A stretch of 49,185 bases of DNA, from contig NZ_JWIB01000012.1 in the NCBI RefSeq assembly GCF_000813425.1, positions 1-49,185 on the forward strand. The letters are read 5' to 3'. A program made the position numbers and the translations under genes. The notes under the pieces are model-generated. The model was not told the DNA's origin. It did not search any database and was given only the letters and a program-made list of their open reading frames with translations. Every line of letters starts with the position of its first letter. Position 1 is the stretch's first letter. This DNA is from Sporosarcina sp. ZBG7A (GTDB lineage: Bacteria; Bacillota; Bacilli; Bacillales_A; Planococcaceae). Below are positions 25,203 to 34,605 of this stretch, piece by piece.

Positions 25203-27419
25203 ATGCGCAATATCTTCACGATTTTTAAGCGGGATGTGCGCAACATCTCAACAAACTGGGTGGCCGCAGTGCTGATTGGCGGCTTAATATTCCTGCCTTC
25301 TTTGTACGCATGGCTCAATATATATGCCTCTTCAGATCCATATGGCAGAACCGATAAATTGCCCATCGCTGTTGTTAATGAAGATAAAGGAGCGGATGTG
25401 CAAGAGAAGCACATTGACACAGGTAAAGAAATCGTTTCGACACTCAAGAAAAATCCATCCATGGAGTGGCACTTTGTATCTCGAAAAGAAGCGATGGATG
25501 GAGTTGAGTACGGCGACTATTTTGCTGTCATGGTGTTACCAGAGAACTTGTCAGAACAACTTGCGTCAGTTGTATCCGGCAATCCTCAAAAAGCCGAAAT
25601 CGACTACTTTGTGAATGAAAAATTAAACTCCATCGCACCGAAAATTACTGAAAAAGGTGCAACGGTGATTGTTGACCAGGTTAGTAGTCAATTCGTTTCC
25701 ACTGTGAACGGTGTCATCTTTGAAATGCTAAACAAACTTGGCCTTCAATTAGAACAAGACTTACCGGACGTTCAAAAATTCGAAAACTATGTGTTTGAAG
25801 CCGAAAAAAGTTTGCCAGAAATCTATGATCTTCTCAATCGAGGATTAGGCGATGCGACAGATGCCCAAGCCATCATTCACAAAGCGCAAGGCAAGTTGCC
25901 GGAAGCGAAACAAATCACAGATGATGGGCTTGGCCAAATCAATCGAACCATTGGCTATTTAAACGAAGCTGAACAGAAGTTAAATGAAATGTCTCCAAAA
26001 ATTAAAGCTGATTTGAAAAAAGTAAGTGATATTTCTAACGAAGCGAACGATTTTTTGAAACAGTTACAAGGCGTTCAGATGGATTTTACGGAACTGGATA
26101 AAGCGAAAAAATCATTGGACGACCGGATGTCAGCAAGTATTGGACGGGTCGATAGCGTCAAGCAAGATCTTGTTCGTTTGCAGGAATTAGTACAACAGTT
26201 ACCAACACAGGATGAAAACCCTGATAGTGAAGAACAAACAACTCCCTCATTATCATCCCCCGACCTGTCAGGAAAACTGGATGATGCGATTACAAAAACA
26301 GACAATCTGAAGAAGTTGTTACAAGAAGCACAAACGAATGCTCGTACAGTGAACAGTGTCGTTACAGGTAAAGCTGAGGAGTTGGACCAGGCAGTCGATG
26401 ATTTACAAAAAATTGCCGGAAATACATCTGTTGAATTAGATGCATTCATGAAAGAATATGTGAATACGATTGAACCGACTGTGAAAAAAGAAGTCTCTAC
26501 AGCAAAAGGCACGCTTGGACAGGCAAAAGGACTTCTTACGGAAATTCAATCCACCCTTCCAAAAGTGCAAACAATTCTTGGCAACTCAGATCGGGAATTG
26601 GCTGAAGGAAAAGAAACGATCGAAAAAGCTGTAGCTGAGTATCCATACGTTTCTGAAAAAGTAAATCAATTAGCGGAGAAAATCCGTAATATTCAAGGTG
26701 AAACGGATATTAACAAAATCATTCAGTTGCTAAAAAATGATCCGAATGCTGAAAAAACATTCTTTGAAGAACCAATTCAATTGAAAGAAAATCGATTGTA
26801 CTCCATTGAAAATTACGGAACTGGCATGACACCGTTCTATACGGTACTTTCCCTCTGGGTCGGTTGTCTCCTTCTCATTTCCTTACTTTCCACAGATGTG
26901 CATGGAGAGGAGTTCACAACACGACAAGTCTATTTCGGACGTTTCCTGACATTTGGCTTAATAGGCTTACTGCAAATGTTCATTGTAGTTGCGGGAGACT
27001 TATTGTTGCTCGATGTTCATATCCGTGAACCATTTTGGTTTGTCGTCTTCGGAGTGATTATTAGCGTGGTCTTCATGTCGATTGTCTACACGCTCGTTTC
27101 TGTATTTGGTGATGTTGGTAAAGCCATGGCGATTGTCATGCTCGTTTTGCAAATTGCAGGCTCTGGTGGAACGTATCCGGTTGTATTGCTACCCGACTTC
27201 TTCGGGATGATCAATCCGTTCTTACCGTTTACGTATGCAATTGATGTCATGCGTGAGGCAGTTGGCGGTATCGTTTGGGAACGAGTTGCAAAAGACTTAT
27301 CTTTCCTTGCTTGCTGTTCAATTGCATTTATCCTGTTCGGTGCACTGCTCAAAGAGCGCATTAATAAAGGCACGAACCAACTCTTGAAAAAATCGAAAGA
27401 AGCTGGGATTTTCCATTAA
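25203..27419 (+). CDS. YhgE/Pip family membrane protein
   Basis: 738-aa protein of the YhgE/Pip group (phage infection protein and ESX-associated relatives). One N-terminal helix (about 18-38), a large extracytoplasmic region with long coiled-coil segments, then five C-terminal helices from about residue 540 (the ABC-2 permease-like part). The start (MRNIFTIFKRDVRNISTNW) follows TAGGAGG; an upstream in-frame start overlaps the previous terminator. It has its own transcription unit after the HrtBA-like pair. Function in B. subtilis is unclear; Pip is a phage receptor in Lactococcus. Confidence 0.88.
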   Translation: MRNIFTIFKRDVRNISTNWVAAVLIGGLIFLPSLYAWLNIYASSDPYGRTDKLPIAVVNEDKGADVQEKHIDTGKEIVSTLKKNPSMEWHFVSRKEAMDGVEYGDYFAVMVLPENLSEQLASVVSGNPQKAEIDYFVNEKLNSIAPKITEKGATVIVDQVSSQFVSTVNGVIFEMLNKLGLQLEQDLPDVQKFENYVFEAEKSLPEIYDLLNRGLGDATDAQAIIHKAQGKLPEAKQITDDGLGQINRTIGYLNEAEQKLNEMSPKIKADLKKVSDISNEANDFLKQLQGVQMDFTELDKAKKSLDDRMSASIGRVDSVKQDLVRLQELVQQLPTQDENPDSEEQTTPSLSSPDLSGKLDDAITKTDNLKKLLQEAQTNARTVNSVVTGKAEELDQAVDDLQKIAGNTSVELDAFMKEYVNTIEPTVKKEVSTAKGTLGQAKGLLTEIQSTLPKVQTILGNSDRELAEGKETIEKAVAEYPYVSEKVNQLAEKIRNIQGETDINKIIQLLKNDPNAEKTFFEEPIQLKENRLYSIENYGTGMTPFYTVLSLWVGCLLLISLLSTDVHGEEFTTRQVYFGRFLTFGLIGLLQMFIVVAGDLLLLDVHIREPFWFVVFGVIISVVFMSIVYTLVSVFGDVGKAMAIVMLVLQIAGSGGTYPVVLLPDFFGMINPFLPFTYAIDVMREAVGGIVWERVAKDLSFLACCSIAFILFGALLKERINKGTNQLLKKSKEAGIFH

Positions 27420-27421
27420 CT

Positions 27422-27467
27422 AAAAAAGCACTTCAGTCCTGTCGCTATGACAGCTGAAGTGCTTTTT
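27422..27467. terminator. Bidirectional terminator
   Basis: Stem AAAAAAGCACTTCAG / CTGAAGTGCTTTTT between the convergent YhgE-like and membrane-protein genes, with T runs on both strands. Confidence 0.9.
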
Positions 27468-27481
27468 GTATGAACAAATGT

Positions 27482-27907
27482 CTACTTTTCAAATCTGAAG
27501 AAGATGCCTAATACTGCCCCAAAAAGTGCATGACCTAGTATCCAATATAGAAACGATAGACCATCCGTAATCTCTGGTGTGCGATCGGATAATGCTGTAG
27601 TTGGAAATAAAGCAATCCCGATGATGACGCTACCTACCGCACAAATCGTAATTGCTCTTTTTTTCCACGATGGACGCAACCGGTACAGCAAATAAAACCC
27701 GAGTGCAACCGAAACCGAGACTACAAGGTGAAAGAACACTTCTATCCATTCCTGGAAAGTGATATCTCCTACAACAGGTATGTAATCGACATTGAGCAAG
27801 AACGTGTATACTTTTTCACCTGTTGCAGACTCAATCCATTTAAACAGGAACGTCAGGATGAGTCCTCCAATTAGACCGTATCCAGCTGCCCAAAGAGTCC
27901 GTTTCAT
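27482..27907 (-). CDS. Four-helix membrane protein next to photolyase
   Basis: Not firmly recognised. The 141 aa hold four hydrophobic segments (about 5-22, 52-75, 85-103 and 117-138), with aromatic and glycine-rich ends (LGHALFGAVLGIFF). This loosely resembles YagU/DUF1440-like proteins. The ATG lies within an ATGA overlap with the photolyase stop, so translation is coupled and it is co-transcribed with that gene. GAGGGG in the photolyase's last codons is the ribosome site. Whether it relates to light damage is unknown. Confidence 0.65.
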   Translation of the reverse strand: MKRTLWAAGYGLIGGLILTFLFKWIESATGEKVYTFLLNVDYIPVVGDITFQEWIEVFFHLVVSVSVALGFYLLYRLRPSWKKRAITICAVGSVIIGIALFPTTALSDRTPEITDGLSFLYWILGHALFGAVLGIFFRFEK

Positions 27908-29328
27908 GCTTGCCCCTCTTTCCTTCCTTTTATGAGCGCATATGCATCAAGAGCACGTGATCGAGCGGCAGAATGGTCAACAATTTGGTACGGATAAGTC
28001 TCACCGAGAACAACCCCTGCTTCAACTAAGACCTCTTCAGGTGCAATATGCGGTTCATGGAGAAATACATCTGGAAGTGCAGCTAATTCAGGAATCCACC
28101 TTCTAATATAAGCTCCCTGTTTATCGAATTTCTTACTTTGCATTGTCGGATTAAATATTCTAAAATATGGAGCCGCATCAAATCCAGAGCCTGCTACCCA
28201 CTGCCAACCTAATGTATTGTTCGCGACATCAAAGTCGACGAGCGTTTCACTGAACCACTGCGCCCCGATACGCCAATCAATGAGTAAGTGTTTGATCAGG
28301 AAGGAGGCGACAACCATTCTCACACGATTATGAATGGTACCTGTCTCCCATAATTCACGCATTCCTGCATCAACGAGCGGGTAACCGGTCATCCCCTTCT
28401 TCCATGCACTCAGTCCTTCTGAATCATCAAGCCAAGGGAATTGGAGAAATTCTGAACGTAACGGTCGTTCGGTGATGTCTGGAAAATGAAACAGTTGGTA
28501 GTATGAAAACTCTCTCCACGCAAGCTGCCTGAGAAACGCTTCTGGTTGTGGGGCAATCCCCTCTTCTTGTGCATTTCTGACGGAATGCCAAAGAGCTCGG
28601 ATGCTCATATTCCCGGATGCTAAAAACCCGGACAGTCTGGAGGTGCCGTTCAATGCAGGGAAATCACGCTTAGCGTCATAATATTTTAGCCTTTTATCAC
28701 GAAAGTTCGCCCAATGTTCAAAAGAACCAGTTTCACCTGGCGTCCATTCTTCTTGAAGTGAAGCATCCCAGTCAATCGAAGATCGTAAACCTGATTGTTC
28801 CAAAGGTATAGTTGCTGGATACACTTGAAACCAGCTCTTCAATGTAGTGGGAGCTGCGATCGGCCAAGGGATCGTTTGTTGTTGCAAAGATTTCCAAAAC
28901 GCGCCAAACACTTTATACGGCTGTCCAGCTCCTGTTTTTAAACTGGAAGGATCCAGCAACATATTTGGTGGGAAACGTTGAATGTCCACTTCCGATAACG
29001 CTTCCAATTCAAGCAAGTCGACTTCTTCTTTTCGGGAAACAGGATCCACTTGACCATTGAAGAATAAGGCATCTGCTTGTGTTTCTTTTGCGAGTTTTGA
29101 TAGGACTTTTGAGGCGGGGCCTTTTAAAATTGTCAATGCGCTCCCCAACTCAAAGAGCTGTTGCTCAAGGTGCTTAAGAGATTCATACACCCACCAATCA
29201 GCAGCTGTCGGGGACGTATGATCCGGTAGAACGAATACGGGGAGCACGTGACCACACTCGGACGCTTCTTTTAAAGCAGGATGATCATGCAGGCGCAAAT
29301 CATTTCTGAACCAGACAATTGTTTTCAA
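27904..29328 (-). CDS. phr: Deoxyribodipyrimidine photolyase
   Basis: 474-aa photolyase that repairs UV pyrimidine dimers with light and FAD. The N-terminal antenna domain starts TIVWFRNDLRLHDHPAL. The FAD domain shows RLSGFLASGNMSIRALWH, WREFSYYQLFHFP, HNRVRMVVASFLIKHLL, WQWVAGSGFDAAPYFRIFNP and KKFDKQGAYIRRWIPEL. The start is TTG, 7 nt after CAGGAGGG; an upstream ATG lies inside the preceding terminator and is rejected. The last base pairs overlap the downstream membrane-protein gene. Confidence 0.95.
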   Translation of the reverse strand: MKTIVWFRNDLRLHDHPALKEASECGHVLPVFVLPDHTSPTAADWWVYESLKHLEQQLFELGSALTILKGPASKVLSKLAKETQADALFFNGQVDPVSRKEEVDLLELEALSEVDIQRFPPNMLLDPSSLKTGAGQPYKVFGAFWKSLQQQTIPWPIAAPTTLKSWFQVYPATIPLEQSGLRSSIDWDASLQEEWTPGETGSFEHWANFRDKRLKYYDAKRDFPALNGTSRLSGFLASGNMSIRALWHSVRNAQEEGIAPQPEAFLRQLAWREFSYYQLFHFPDITERPLRSEFLQFPWLDDSEGLSAWKKGMTGYPLVDAGMRELWETGTIHNRVRMVVASFLIKHLLIDWRIGAQWFSETLVDFDVANNTLGWQWVAGSGFDAAPYFRIFNPTMQSKKFDKQGAYIRRWIPELAALPDVFLHEPHIAPEEVLVEAGVVLGETYPYQIVDHSAARSRALDAYALIKGRKEGQA

Positions 29329-29341
29329 AAAAACCCTCCTG

Positions 29342-29370
29342 AAAAAGGACCGCACACTATGGCGGTCCTT
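29342..29370 (-). terminator. Terminator of the EAL gene
   Basis: On the minus strand, AAGGACCGC / GCGGTCCTT with a 9-nt loop, followed by T residues. It lies between the EAL gene's stop and the photolyase's ribosome site. Confidence 0.88.
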
Positions 29371-29382
29371 GAATTATTCCTA

Positions 29383-30372
29383 TTATAGCGGTGATAGCGC
29401 TGGTTTTCCAAAAAAGTAACCTTGAAACAGCTGGTAGCCTTTCTCCTTTAACCATTCGAAATCTTCTTCCCGTTCGATTCCTTCAGCAAGTGGAACAGAA
29501 CCGCACTCTTTAGCTTTCGTCAAGAACATCTCTGCATTCTCTTGTTTTTTTACGTCCAATGAGACACCGTCTACAAATGATCGATCCAGCTTCATATAAT
29601 GAGGTTTTAAATCGGATAATAATTCTACTGTACTATAGCCTTCCCCTACATCATCAAGTGCATAATTGAATCCTTTGTCGCGATAATATCTTAATATTGT
29701 TCTTAAGTGCTCTACATCATCTACTTTGTCAGTCTCTACAACTTCAAAGACAAGTTGGAATGGGTCGATATTGAACTGTTCTGCTACTGCAACGGTCGAT
29801 TGCAAACAAAATTCAGGTGAATAAATGGATGTAGGTACAAAGTTAATAAAGGCTTTTTTATTGATAAGAGGTGCTGCATGACGAACTGCAGTAATCCGAC
29901 ATAACCGATCGAGTGCATAAAGTCTTCCACGAGCTCTAGCCGCGGAAAATGCTTCATCTGGATAAATCATCCGACCTTCAGGCGAATGGAACCGAGCTAA
30001 TAGCTCGTAGCCGAAAACAGAGCATTCTGCGTCCACAATAGGCTGATAAAAGGAAATCACGCGTTCTTGTTGGATGAGGTCATCAATCCACTGAGAGGTG
30101 AACACTTCATCCACTTCTAAGAGGGACCTCCACGGTGCCTCTCCAGATATTCGAAAGTATAACTTTTTCATATCTAAAAAATCCCGAGCAAAGTCAGTTA
30201 AATCTCGGAGACCAGCTTCATTAACAGTAAATACAGAGCTGTCCTCTCCGTCAATAACGCCTAGAACATGTAGTCGTTCCATGTGTTCTGTTAGCATTCT
30301 GCGTTGTGTTAGGTCATCAACCTTAACTTCTATTTGTAAGTCGGTAATTATACATGCCGTTTTGCAAGTCAA
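29383..30372 (-). CDS. EAL-domain cyclic-di-GMP phosphodiesterase
   Basis: 329-aa protein. An N-terminal region of about 100 residues has no name that I recognise; the C-terminal EAL domain runs about 100-325. Catalytic residues are present: E123 in YELLAR (ELL variant of EAL), N177, E210, DD at 240-241, K261 in KLDRSFVDG, E297 in AEGIE and the QGYFFGKP end. It should degrade c-di-GMP and lower biofilm-type states. The start is TTG with GGAGGG 7 nt upstream. It has its own terminator. There are no helices, so it is cytoplasmic. Confidence 0.88.
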   Translation of the reverse strand: MTCKTACIITDLQIEVKVDDLTQRRMLTEHMERLHVLGVIDGEDSSVFTVNEAGLRDLTDFARDFLDMKKLYFRISGEAPWRSLLEVDEVFTSQWIDDLIQQERVISFYQPIVDAECSVFGYELLARFHSPEGRMIYPDEAFSAARARGRLYALDRLCRITAVRHAAPLINKKAFINFVPTSIYSPEFCLQSTVAVAEQFNIDPFQLVFEVVETDKVDDVEHLRTILRYYRDKGFNYALDDVGEGYSTVELLSDLKPHYMKLDRSFVDGVSLDVKKQENAEMFLTKAKECGSVPLAEGIEREEDFEWLKEKGYQLFQGYFFGKPALSPL

Positions 30373-30490
30373 TTCAAACCCTCCGTCCTAGTCCGCATTT
30401 CGATCCACCCAATTTATTATTAATTGTAATCGATTACTCCTAGCTATGGCAAGCATCAGACTACGAAATGCCTATAATAAACTGAAAATA

Positions 30491-30525
30491 ACAGCATGCC
30501 CATGGTGCTTTTAGGGACATGCTGT
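30491..30525. terminator. Hairpin terminator after the permease gene
   Basis: Perfect arms ACAGCATG / CATGCTGT. The minus strand reads TTATTTT after the stem, a weak U tract; it closes the permease transcript. Confidence 0.6.
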
Positions 30526-30547
30526 CATTTAAAACTTATATGCCGAA

Positions 30548-32080
30548 TTACGTAGGTAGACCTGTTCCTGTTGTATCCGTACTTTTAGGCTCTGGTCGTT
30601 CCGTTTTCACTTCAATAGTGGTATCCACTTCAGACTCGATCGTCTTCCCGAGCATATAATATTCCGTTTCTTCCTGAGTTAGACTATTATAGCGCTTTTG
30701 GATGACACTATAGAAAACACCTCCAAGGATTGCCCAACAGACTAACAAAATATAAGATGGTGTCGTCAGGGAAGCTGGAGAAAATGGAACGAGCAATAAT
30801 AGTAAGAACGCGATACTAGCTACAATTCCGAATAAGGCGAGTCCTTTTTTAATCGGAGCGATTTCACGATTGGCTTCTTCCGCTCCCCAAGCAAGTACTT
30901 TGTACGCAGCGATGCATGTGAATAAGTACGCTACAGTTACCCCTGTAGAAGACATGTCCACGATCCATGAAAGTGCTTGGCGTCCGAACCAAGGAGTAGG
31001 AAGAGTAATTAACGTTACAAACCAAATGCCCCATACAGGTGTCTGGCTTTTCTTCGAAATCGTTCTGAACATATCAGGTAGTGCACGTGCACGCGCCATA
31101 GAGAAAAGAAGACGACTAGAAGACATATAGAATCCGTTTAAGCCAGTAAAGATTCCCATCATAATCGCAACTGCCATAACAATGAGTCCACCATATCCGA
31201 GTGCGGAATTTACGACTTCACCTGTCAACCAAAGGCTACCATCTCCTATTGATGAACCTGAAGGGAATGTCCACGCTGTAAGACCAATCATTACAGCATA
31301 AATAAGGAACGATGCAAATAATGAAGCTACAATGAGCATGGTCGCTTTTCGCGGAGAGAAATTAAACTCTTCTGCAGCTTGTGGAACATTGTCGAATCCG
31401 ACATATGCCCAAGGTGCAATTGCCAATATGACAAGAATCGATGTTAAAATGGATTGGTTGCCGCTGAAAAGTGGTTTCATGTTTTCAAATGGGGCTTCTG
31501 TTATGCCAAATGTAAAGGCCCCGAGCAATACAACACCTGCGACTAATAGAATGCTAAAGTAAAACTGAATACGTCCTGAAATGTTAGTCCCTGTTGTATT
31601 AATGAAAGCAAACAACAAAATGATTACTGAAGATATTATGACTTCCGGCAAATAGACATCCCAGCCTGCAACACTATATAGATAGAATTGCTTCATAAAA
31701 CCAGGTGCTAAGAACTTAAGAAGTAATGAAAATGCTGAAGCGTTTAATGCGACGATTGATATGTATCCAAGTGATAGAAACCACCCGCATATAAATGCCC
31801 AAATTTTACCCGCTCCGATAAAGGCATATGTAAATCCGCCTCCGGATACTGGGAATTTCTTAATCATAACCCCATAGCTTGATGCGATAACCATCATCAC
31901 TAGCGCTCCGATTAGCAAGCCAATCATGGCGCCTAGAGGACCTGATTCTCCAATCCAATCACCTGGAAGGATAAAAGCTCCCCATCCGACTGATGATCCT
32001 AGCGCAATCGCGAAGACCCATGATGGTTTAAGCGTTTTCGTTAACTTTCTGCGCTTCTGATGCGCATCTGTCTGATCCAT
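30548..32080 (-). CDS. APC-superfamily amino-acid permease
   Basis: 510-aa permease with 12 helices. The first helix begins GSSVGWGAFILPGDW, the unwound G-rich substrate site. Next come KFPVSGGGFTYAFIGAGK and WAYVGFDNVPQAAEEFNF, typical of APC members. The polar C-terminus is rich in E and T. It imports or exchanges an amino acid or amine of unknown identity. GGGGG precedes the ATG. It stands alone, with a divergent sigma-B-type gene upstream. Confidence 0.88.
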   Translation of the reverse strand: MDQTDAHQKRRKLTKTLKPSWVFAIALGSSVGWGAFILPGDWIGESGPLGAMIGLLIGALVMMVIASSYGVMIKKFPVSGGGFTYAFIGAGKIWAFICGWFLSLGYISIVALNASAFSLLLKFLAPGFMKQFYLYSVAGWDVYLPEVIISSVIILLFAFINTTGTNISGRIQFYFSILLVAGVVLLGAFTFGITEAPFENMKPLFSGNQSILTSILVILAIAPWAYVGFDNVPQAAEEFNFSPRKATMLIVASLFASFLIYAVMIGLTAWTFPSGSSIGDGSLWLTGEVVNSALGYGGLIVMAVAIMMGIFTGLNGFYMSSSRLLFSMARARALPDMFRTISKKSQTPVWGIWFVTLITLPTPWFGRQALSWIVDMSSTGVTVAYLFTCIAAYKVLAWGAEEANREIAPIKKGLALFGIVASIAFLLLLLVPFSPASLTTPSYILLVCWAILGGVFYSVIQKRYNSLTQEETEYYMLGKTIESEVDTTIEVKTERPEPKSTDTTGTGLPT

Positions 32081-32221
32081 ATGTAAGTTCCCCCTAAAAA
32101 ATCTTTCTTAGATTTATTCCCTTCTCGTCAGAACTAAAACCTATTATTCGGTAAAAAATAAAATTGGAAATCACTACATCTAAATGTTTATCTAAAAAAC
32201 TGTTATGAGAAGGACTAAGAG

Positions 32222-32246
32222 GTTTCAGAAATGATGGCACGGGTAT
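32222..32246 (+). promoter_or_regulatory. Sigma-B promoter
   Basis: GTTTCA, 13-nt spacer, GGGTAT: one mismatch from the general-stress sigma-B consensus GTTTAA-N13/14-GGGTAT. It lies 53 bp before the YflT-like gene start. Confidence 0.8.
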
Positions 32247-32298
32247 TCTCAGACTAGCAACGAAATCTAGTAATAAAAATTCCAGGAGGCGGTTCAAA

Positions 32299-32784
32299 AT
32301 GGTAAAACGACAAGTAGTAGGCTACTATGAAAGTGAAAATGATGCGATTCTTGCAATTGAAGACTTAAAACGACAAGGCTATTCTTCAGATGAAATTTCA
32401 GTTATCAGTAAAGAGCGCGAACACGCGAACGCTGTGGTTGAAGAAACTGGAACACATGCGACGGATGGCGCGGCAACGGGAGCAGCCACGGGCGGTGTCT
32501 TAGGTGGGCTTGGAGGTGTGCTAGCGGGTATCGGAGCGCTTGCGATTCCTGGTATCGGACCAATTATCGCTGCCGGACCAATTGTTGCAGGGATTACGGG
32601 TGCTGCTGCAGGTGCGGGTGTTGGTGGATTAGCTGGTGCTCTCATCGGTATGGGGATCCCTGAAGAAGAAGCATATCAGTACAATACGCACTTCGATGAA
32701 GGGAAAATTCTCGTTCTTGTGGATGGGGATTATCCACGTAGAGCCAATCATGATTTGGATGAATACAACCGTACCCTTTTATAA
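32299..32784 (+). CDS. General stress protein (YflT / GSP17M-like domain)
   Basis: 161-aa protein. The N-terminal domain (GYYESENDAILAIEDLKRQG to ISKERE) is the heat-induced stress YflT-like domain. It is followed by a long glycine/alanine-rich hydrophobic hairpin (about 57-119) and a second short domain ending DGDYPRRANHDLDEYNRTLL. The glycine zipper suggests membrane association. A sigma-B promoter lies upstream, and CAGGAGG is the ribosome site. It ends in its own terminator. Role: general stress tolerance, details unknown. Confidence 0.85.
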   Translation: MVKRQVVGYYESENDAILAIEDLKRQGYSSDEISVISKEREHANAVVEETGTHATDGAATGAATGGVLGGLGGVLAGIGALAIPGIGPIIAAGPIVAGITGAAAGAGVGGLAGALIGMGIPEEEAYQYNTHFDEGKILVLVDGDYPRRANHDLDEYNRTLL

Positions 32785-32796
32785 TCAAGAGATTCT

Positions 32797-32832
32797 CCCC
32801 CCTTTTTCGTTATATCGGAAAAGGGGGTTTTT
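32797..32832 (+). terminator. Terminator of the stress gene
   Basis: Stem CCCCCCTTTTTC / GGAAAAGGGGG followed by TTTTT, 13 bp after the stop. Confidence 0.92.
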
Positions 32833-32908
32833 GTGTGGACATCGAAAAACGGTGCGAGGCGTGCTATACTGTAGCAATGGCATGGAAAGAACGGAGGCGG
32901 AATGGAAT

Positions 32909-33085
32909 ATGCAATATAATCAGCAAAAGATGGCACAGCTTGTGAAAAAGGAGCCTGAGCTATCTACACGGTTGACTCAGATTATGAAGGAGCACGAATT
33001 GGAACGGGCTTTTGCGTTGAAGGCGTTGTATCACGCGGAAGTGAAAGATAGCGGACGGTTTATGAAGCCGTATCAGGAGTTGTAA
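32909..33085 (+). CDS. Small soluble helical protein (58 aa)
   Basis: Unrecognised short gene with GGAGG upstream of its ATG (11-nt gap); an ATG nine codons earlier lacks a site. The product (MQYNQQKMAQLVKKEPELST start) is predicted to be helical, rich in K, E and L, and ends RFMKPYQEL. There is no membrane segment. It has its own terminator with a long stem. No partner is evident. Confidence 0.65.
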   Translation: MQYNQQKMAQLVKKEPELSTRLTQIMKEHELERAFALKALYHAEVKDSGRFMKPYQEL

Positions 33086-33089
33086 GACG

Positions 33090-33134
33090 AAAAAGCACGG
33101 ACATCCCATTTTTGACTGGGTGTCCGTGCTTTTT
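33090..33134. terminator. Bidirectional terminator
   Basis: AAAAAGCACGGACA / TGTCCGTGCTTTTT with an inner CCCA / TGGG stem, right after the small helical-protein gene and before the convergent DUF420 gene. Confidence 0.92.
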
Positions 33135-33213
33135 AAATAAGGGATAGTAGACTGTGTTGACTTTCACTTCAAATGGAGATTGTTAACGATAGCATACTCA
33201 AATGCAACAGTTC

Positions 33214-33768
33214 TTAATAGTAAGGAGAAATTAAGACATAGACTAGTACGCCAGTGAAACTGACGTAGAGCCAGATGGGCATTGTGAAGCGGACGATTTT
33301 TCGGTGACGTTCGATTTCTCCATTCCATGCACGTGCTACGCTTGTTAGTGCAAGTGGTACGATTGCTGCGGCTAATAGGATGTGCGTAATTAGGATGAAA
33401 AAGTAGAATCCTTTCATGAATCCGCTACCGCCGAATGATGTCGATTCTGCTAAGAAGTGATACATCACATACGTGATTAAGAAGAAGAATGTCGTCACGA
33501 ATGCTGCGTATATGAATCGCTTATGTACCGTGATGTTGCGTTTTTTAATGGCGATTAATGCCCCGACGAGAAACAGGAATGTAAAGGTATTGAAGATTGC
33601 ATTGAGCATCGGAAGAATTGTAATATCAAATGCGTCAAAGTTTTCAACTCCAGGTATTCCTGAAAGAATCCCGATTGCACCGATTAGAATGACCGATACA
33701 ATGATGATGAACGGCTTATAATTCCGCTTTTTTATAGGCGTTTCAATTGTAGAAGACGCATTTTTCAA
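33214..33768 (-). CDS. DUF420 membrane protein (YozB/CtaM family)
   Basis: 184-aa protein with five hydrophobic segments and the DUF420 pattern of conserved histidines: HKRFIYAAF, MYHFL, THILLAAAIVPLAL and RHRKIVRFT. Staphylococcal CtaM of this family is needed to mature the heme of the terminal oxidase. The start is a TTG 8 nt after GGAG; a GTG three codons earlier sits on that site. Oxidase genes are not in the window. Role by family only. Confidence 0.85.
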   Translation of the reverse strand: MKNASSTIETPIKKRNYKPFIIIVSVILIGAIGILSGIPGVENFDAFDITILPMLNAIFNTFTFLFLVGALIAIKKRNITVHKRFIYAAFVTTFFFLITYVMYHFLAESTSFGGSGFMKGFYFFILITHILLAAAIVPLALTSVARAWNGEIERHRKIVRFTMPIWLYVSFTGVLVYVLISPYY

Positions 33769-33799
33769 CGTTACCACTCCATTGCTAGTAAATTGTCGT

Positions 33800-33829
33800 A
33801 CCTTTCCAGTTTACCATATGAGGAAAGGT
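33800..33829. repeat. Perfect inverted repeat between two minus-strand genes
   Basis: ACCTTTCC / GGAAAGGT with a 14-nt spacer. There is no T run on the minus strand, so it may be an operator for the DUF420 gene or a weak terminator of the amino-acid ABC operon. Confidence 0.4.
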
Positions 33830-33843
33830 CGAACCACTTCACA

Positions 33844-34590
33844 TTAGCCTAAAGTGCGCGCTAAGAACGCTTTTGTGCGATCATGTGTCGGATTTGTTAA
33901 CATCGAGGTTGGTACGCCTTCTTCGACAATTTGTCCGTCTGCCATGAATAACGCCTTCGTTGCGACATCTTTCGCGAACGACATTTCGTGTGTCACGACA
34001 ATCATCGTCATGTTCTCTTCCGCCAACTTTTTCATAACTTCGAGCACTTCCCCTGTCAATTCTGGATCGAGTGCAGATGTCGGTTCATCGAACAATAGAA
34101 TCTCAGGTTCCATCATAAGCGCGCGAGCAATCGCAACGCGTTGCTTTTGCCCACCTGACAAATTAGCAGGATACGCATCGACTTTTTCCGCAAGACCGAC
34201 TTTCGTTAGAAGTTCTGTAATCCGTCCAGTAAGTTTCTCTTTTGGCTCACCCTTAACAAGTTTAGGAGCAAGCGCCAAGTTCTGTTTCACAGTTAGGTGT
34301 GGGAACAAATTGAAATGCTGAAACACCATACCGATCCGTCTACCAATCTTTCTGATTTCAGGAGTGCTCGCATAGATCCCGTCATTAACGAGCGATTCCC
34401 CGTCGATTCGGATAGTTCCCCCTTCAATTTCTTCAAGGTGAGCTAGACTTCTAAGCATTGTACTTTTCCCTGAGCCTGATGGTCCAATGACCGCTACCAC
34501 TTCGTTCTTCTCCACCTGGAATGTGATCTGTTTTAAGACTTCTATATCTCCAAATGATTTTTTCATATCGATTACTTCAATCAATGCCAT
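33844..34590 (-). CDS. Polar amino-acid ABC importer, ATPase
   Basis: 248-aa ATPase of the GlnQ/HisP type. Walker A is GPSGSGKST at about 36-44. Next come [16 protein letters not shown], signature [14 protein letters not shown], Walker [14 protein letters not shown] and switch VVTHEM. It energises import with the permease and binding protein encoded upstream. The operon order is binding protein, permease, ATPase, with 15 and 33 bp gaps. Glutamine, arginine or cystine are possible substrates. Confidence 0.92.
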   Translation of the reverse strand: MALIEVIDMKKSFGDIEVLKQITFQVEKNEVVAVIGPSGSGKSTMLRSLAHLEEIEGGTIRIDGESLVNDGIYASTPEIRKIGRRIGMVFQHFNLFPHLTVKQNLALAPKLVKGEPKEKLTGRITELLTKVGLAEKVDAYPANLSGGQKQRVAIARALMMEPEILLFDEPTSALDPELTGEVLEVMKKLAEENMTMIVVTHEMSFAKDVATKALFMADGQIVEEGVPTSMLTNPTHDRTKAFLARTLG

Positions 34591-34605
34591 TGCTTTTCAC
34601 CTTCC

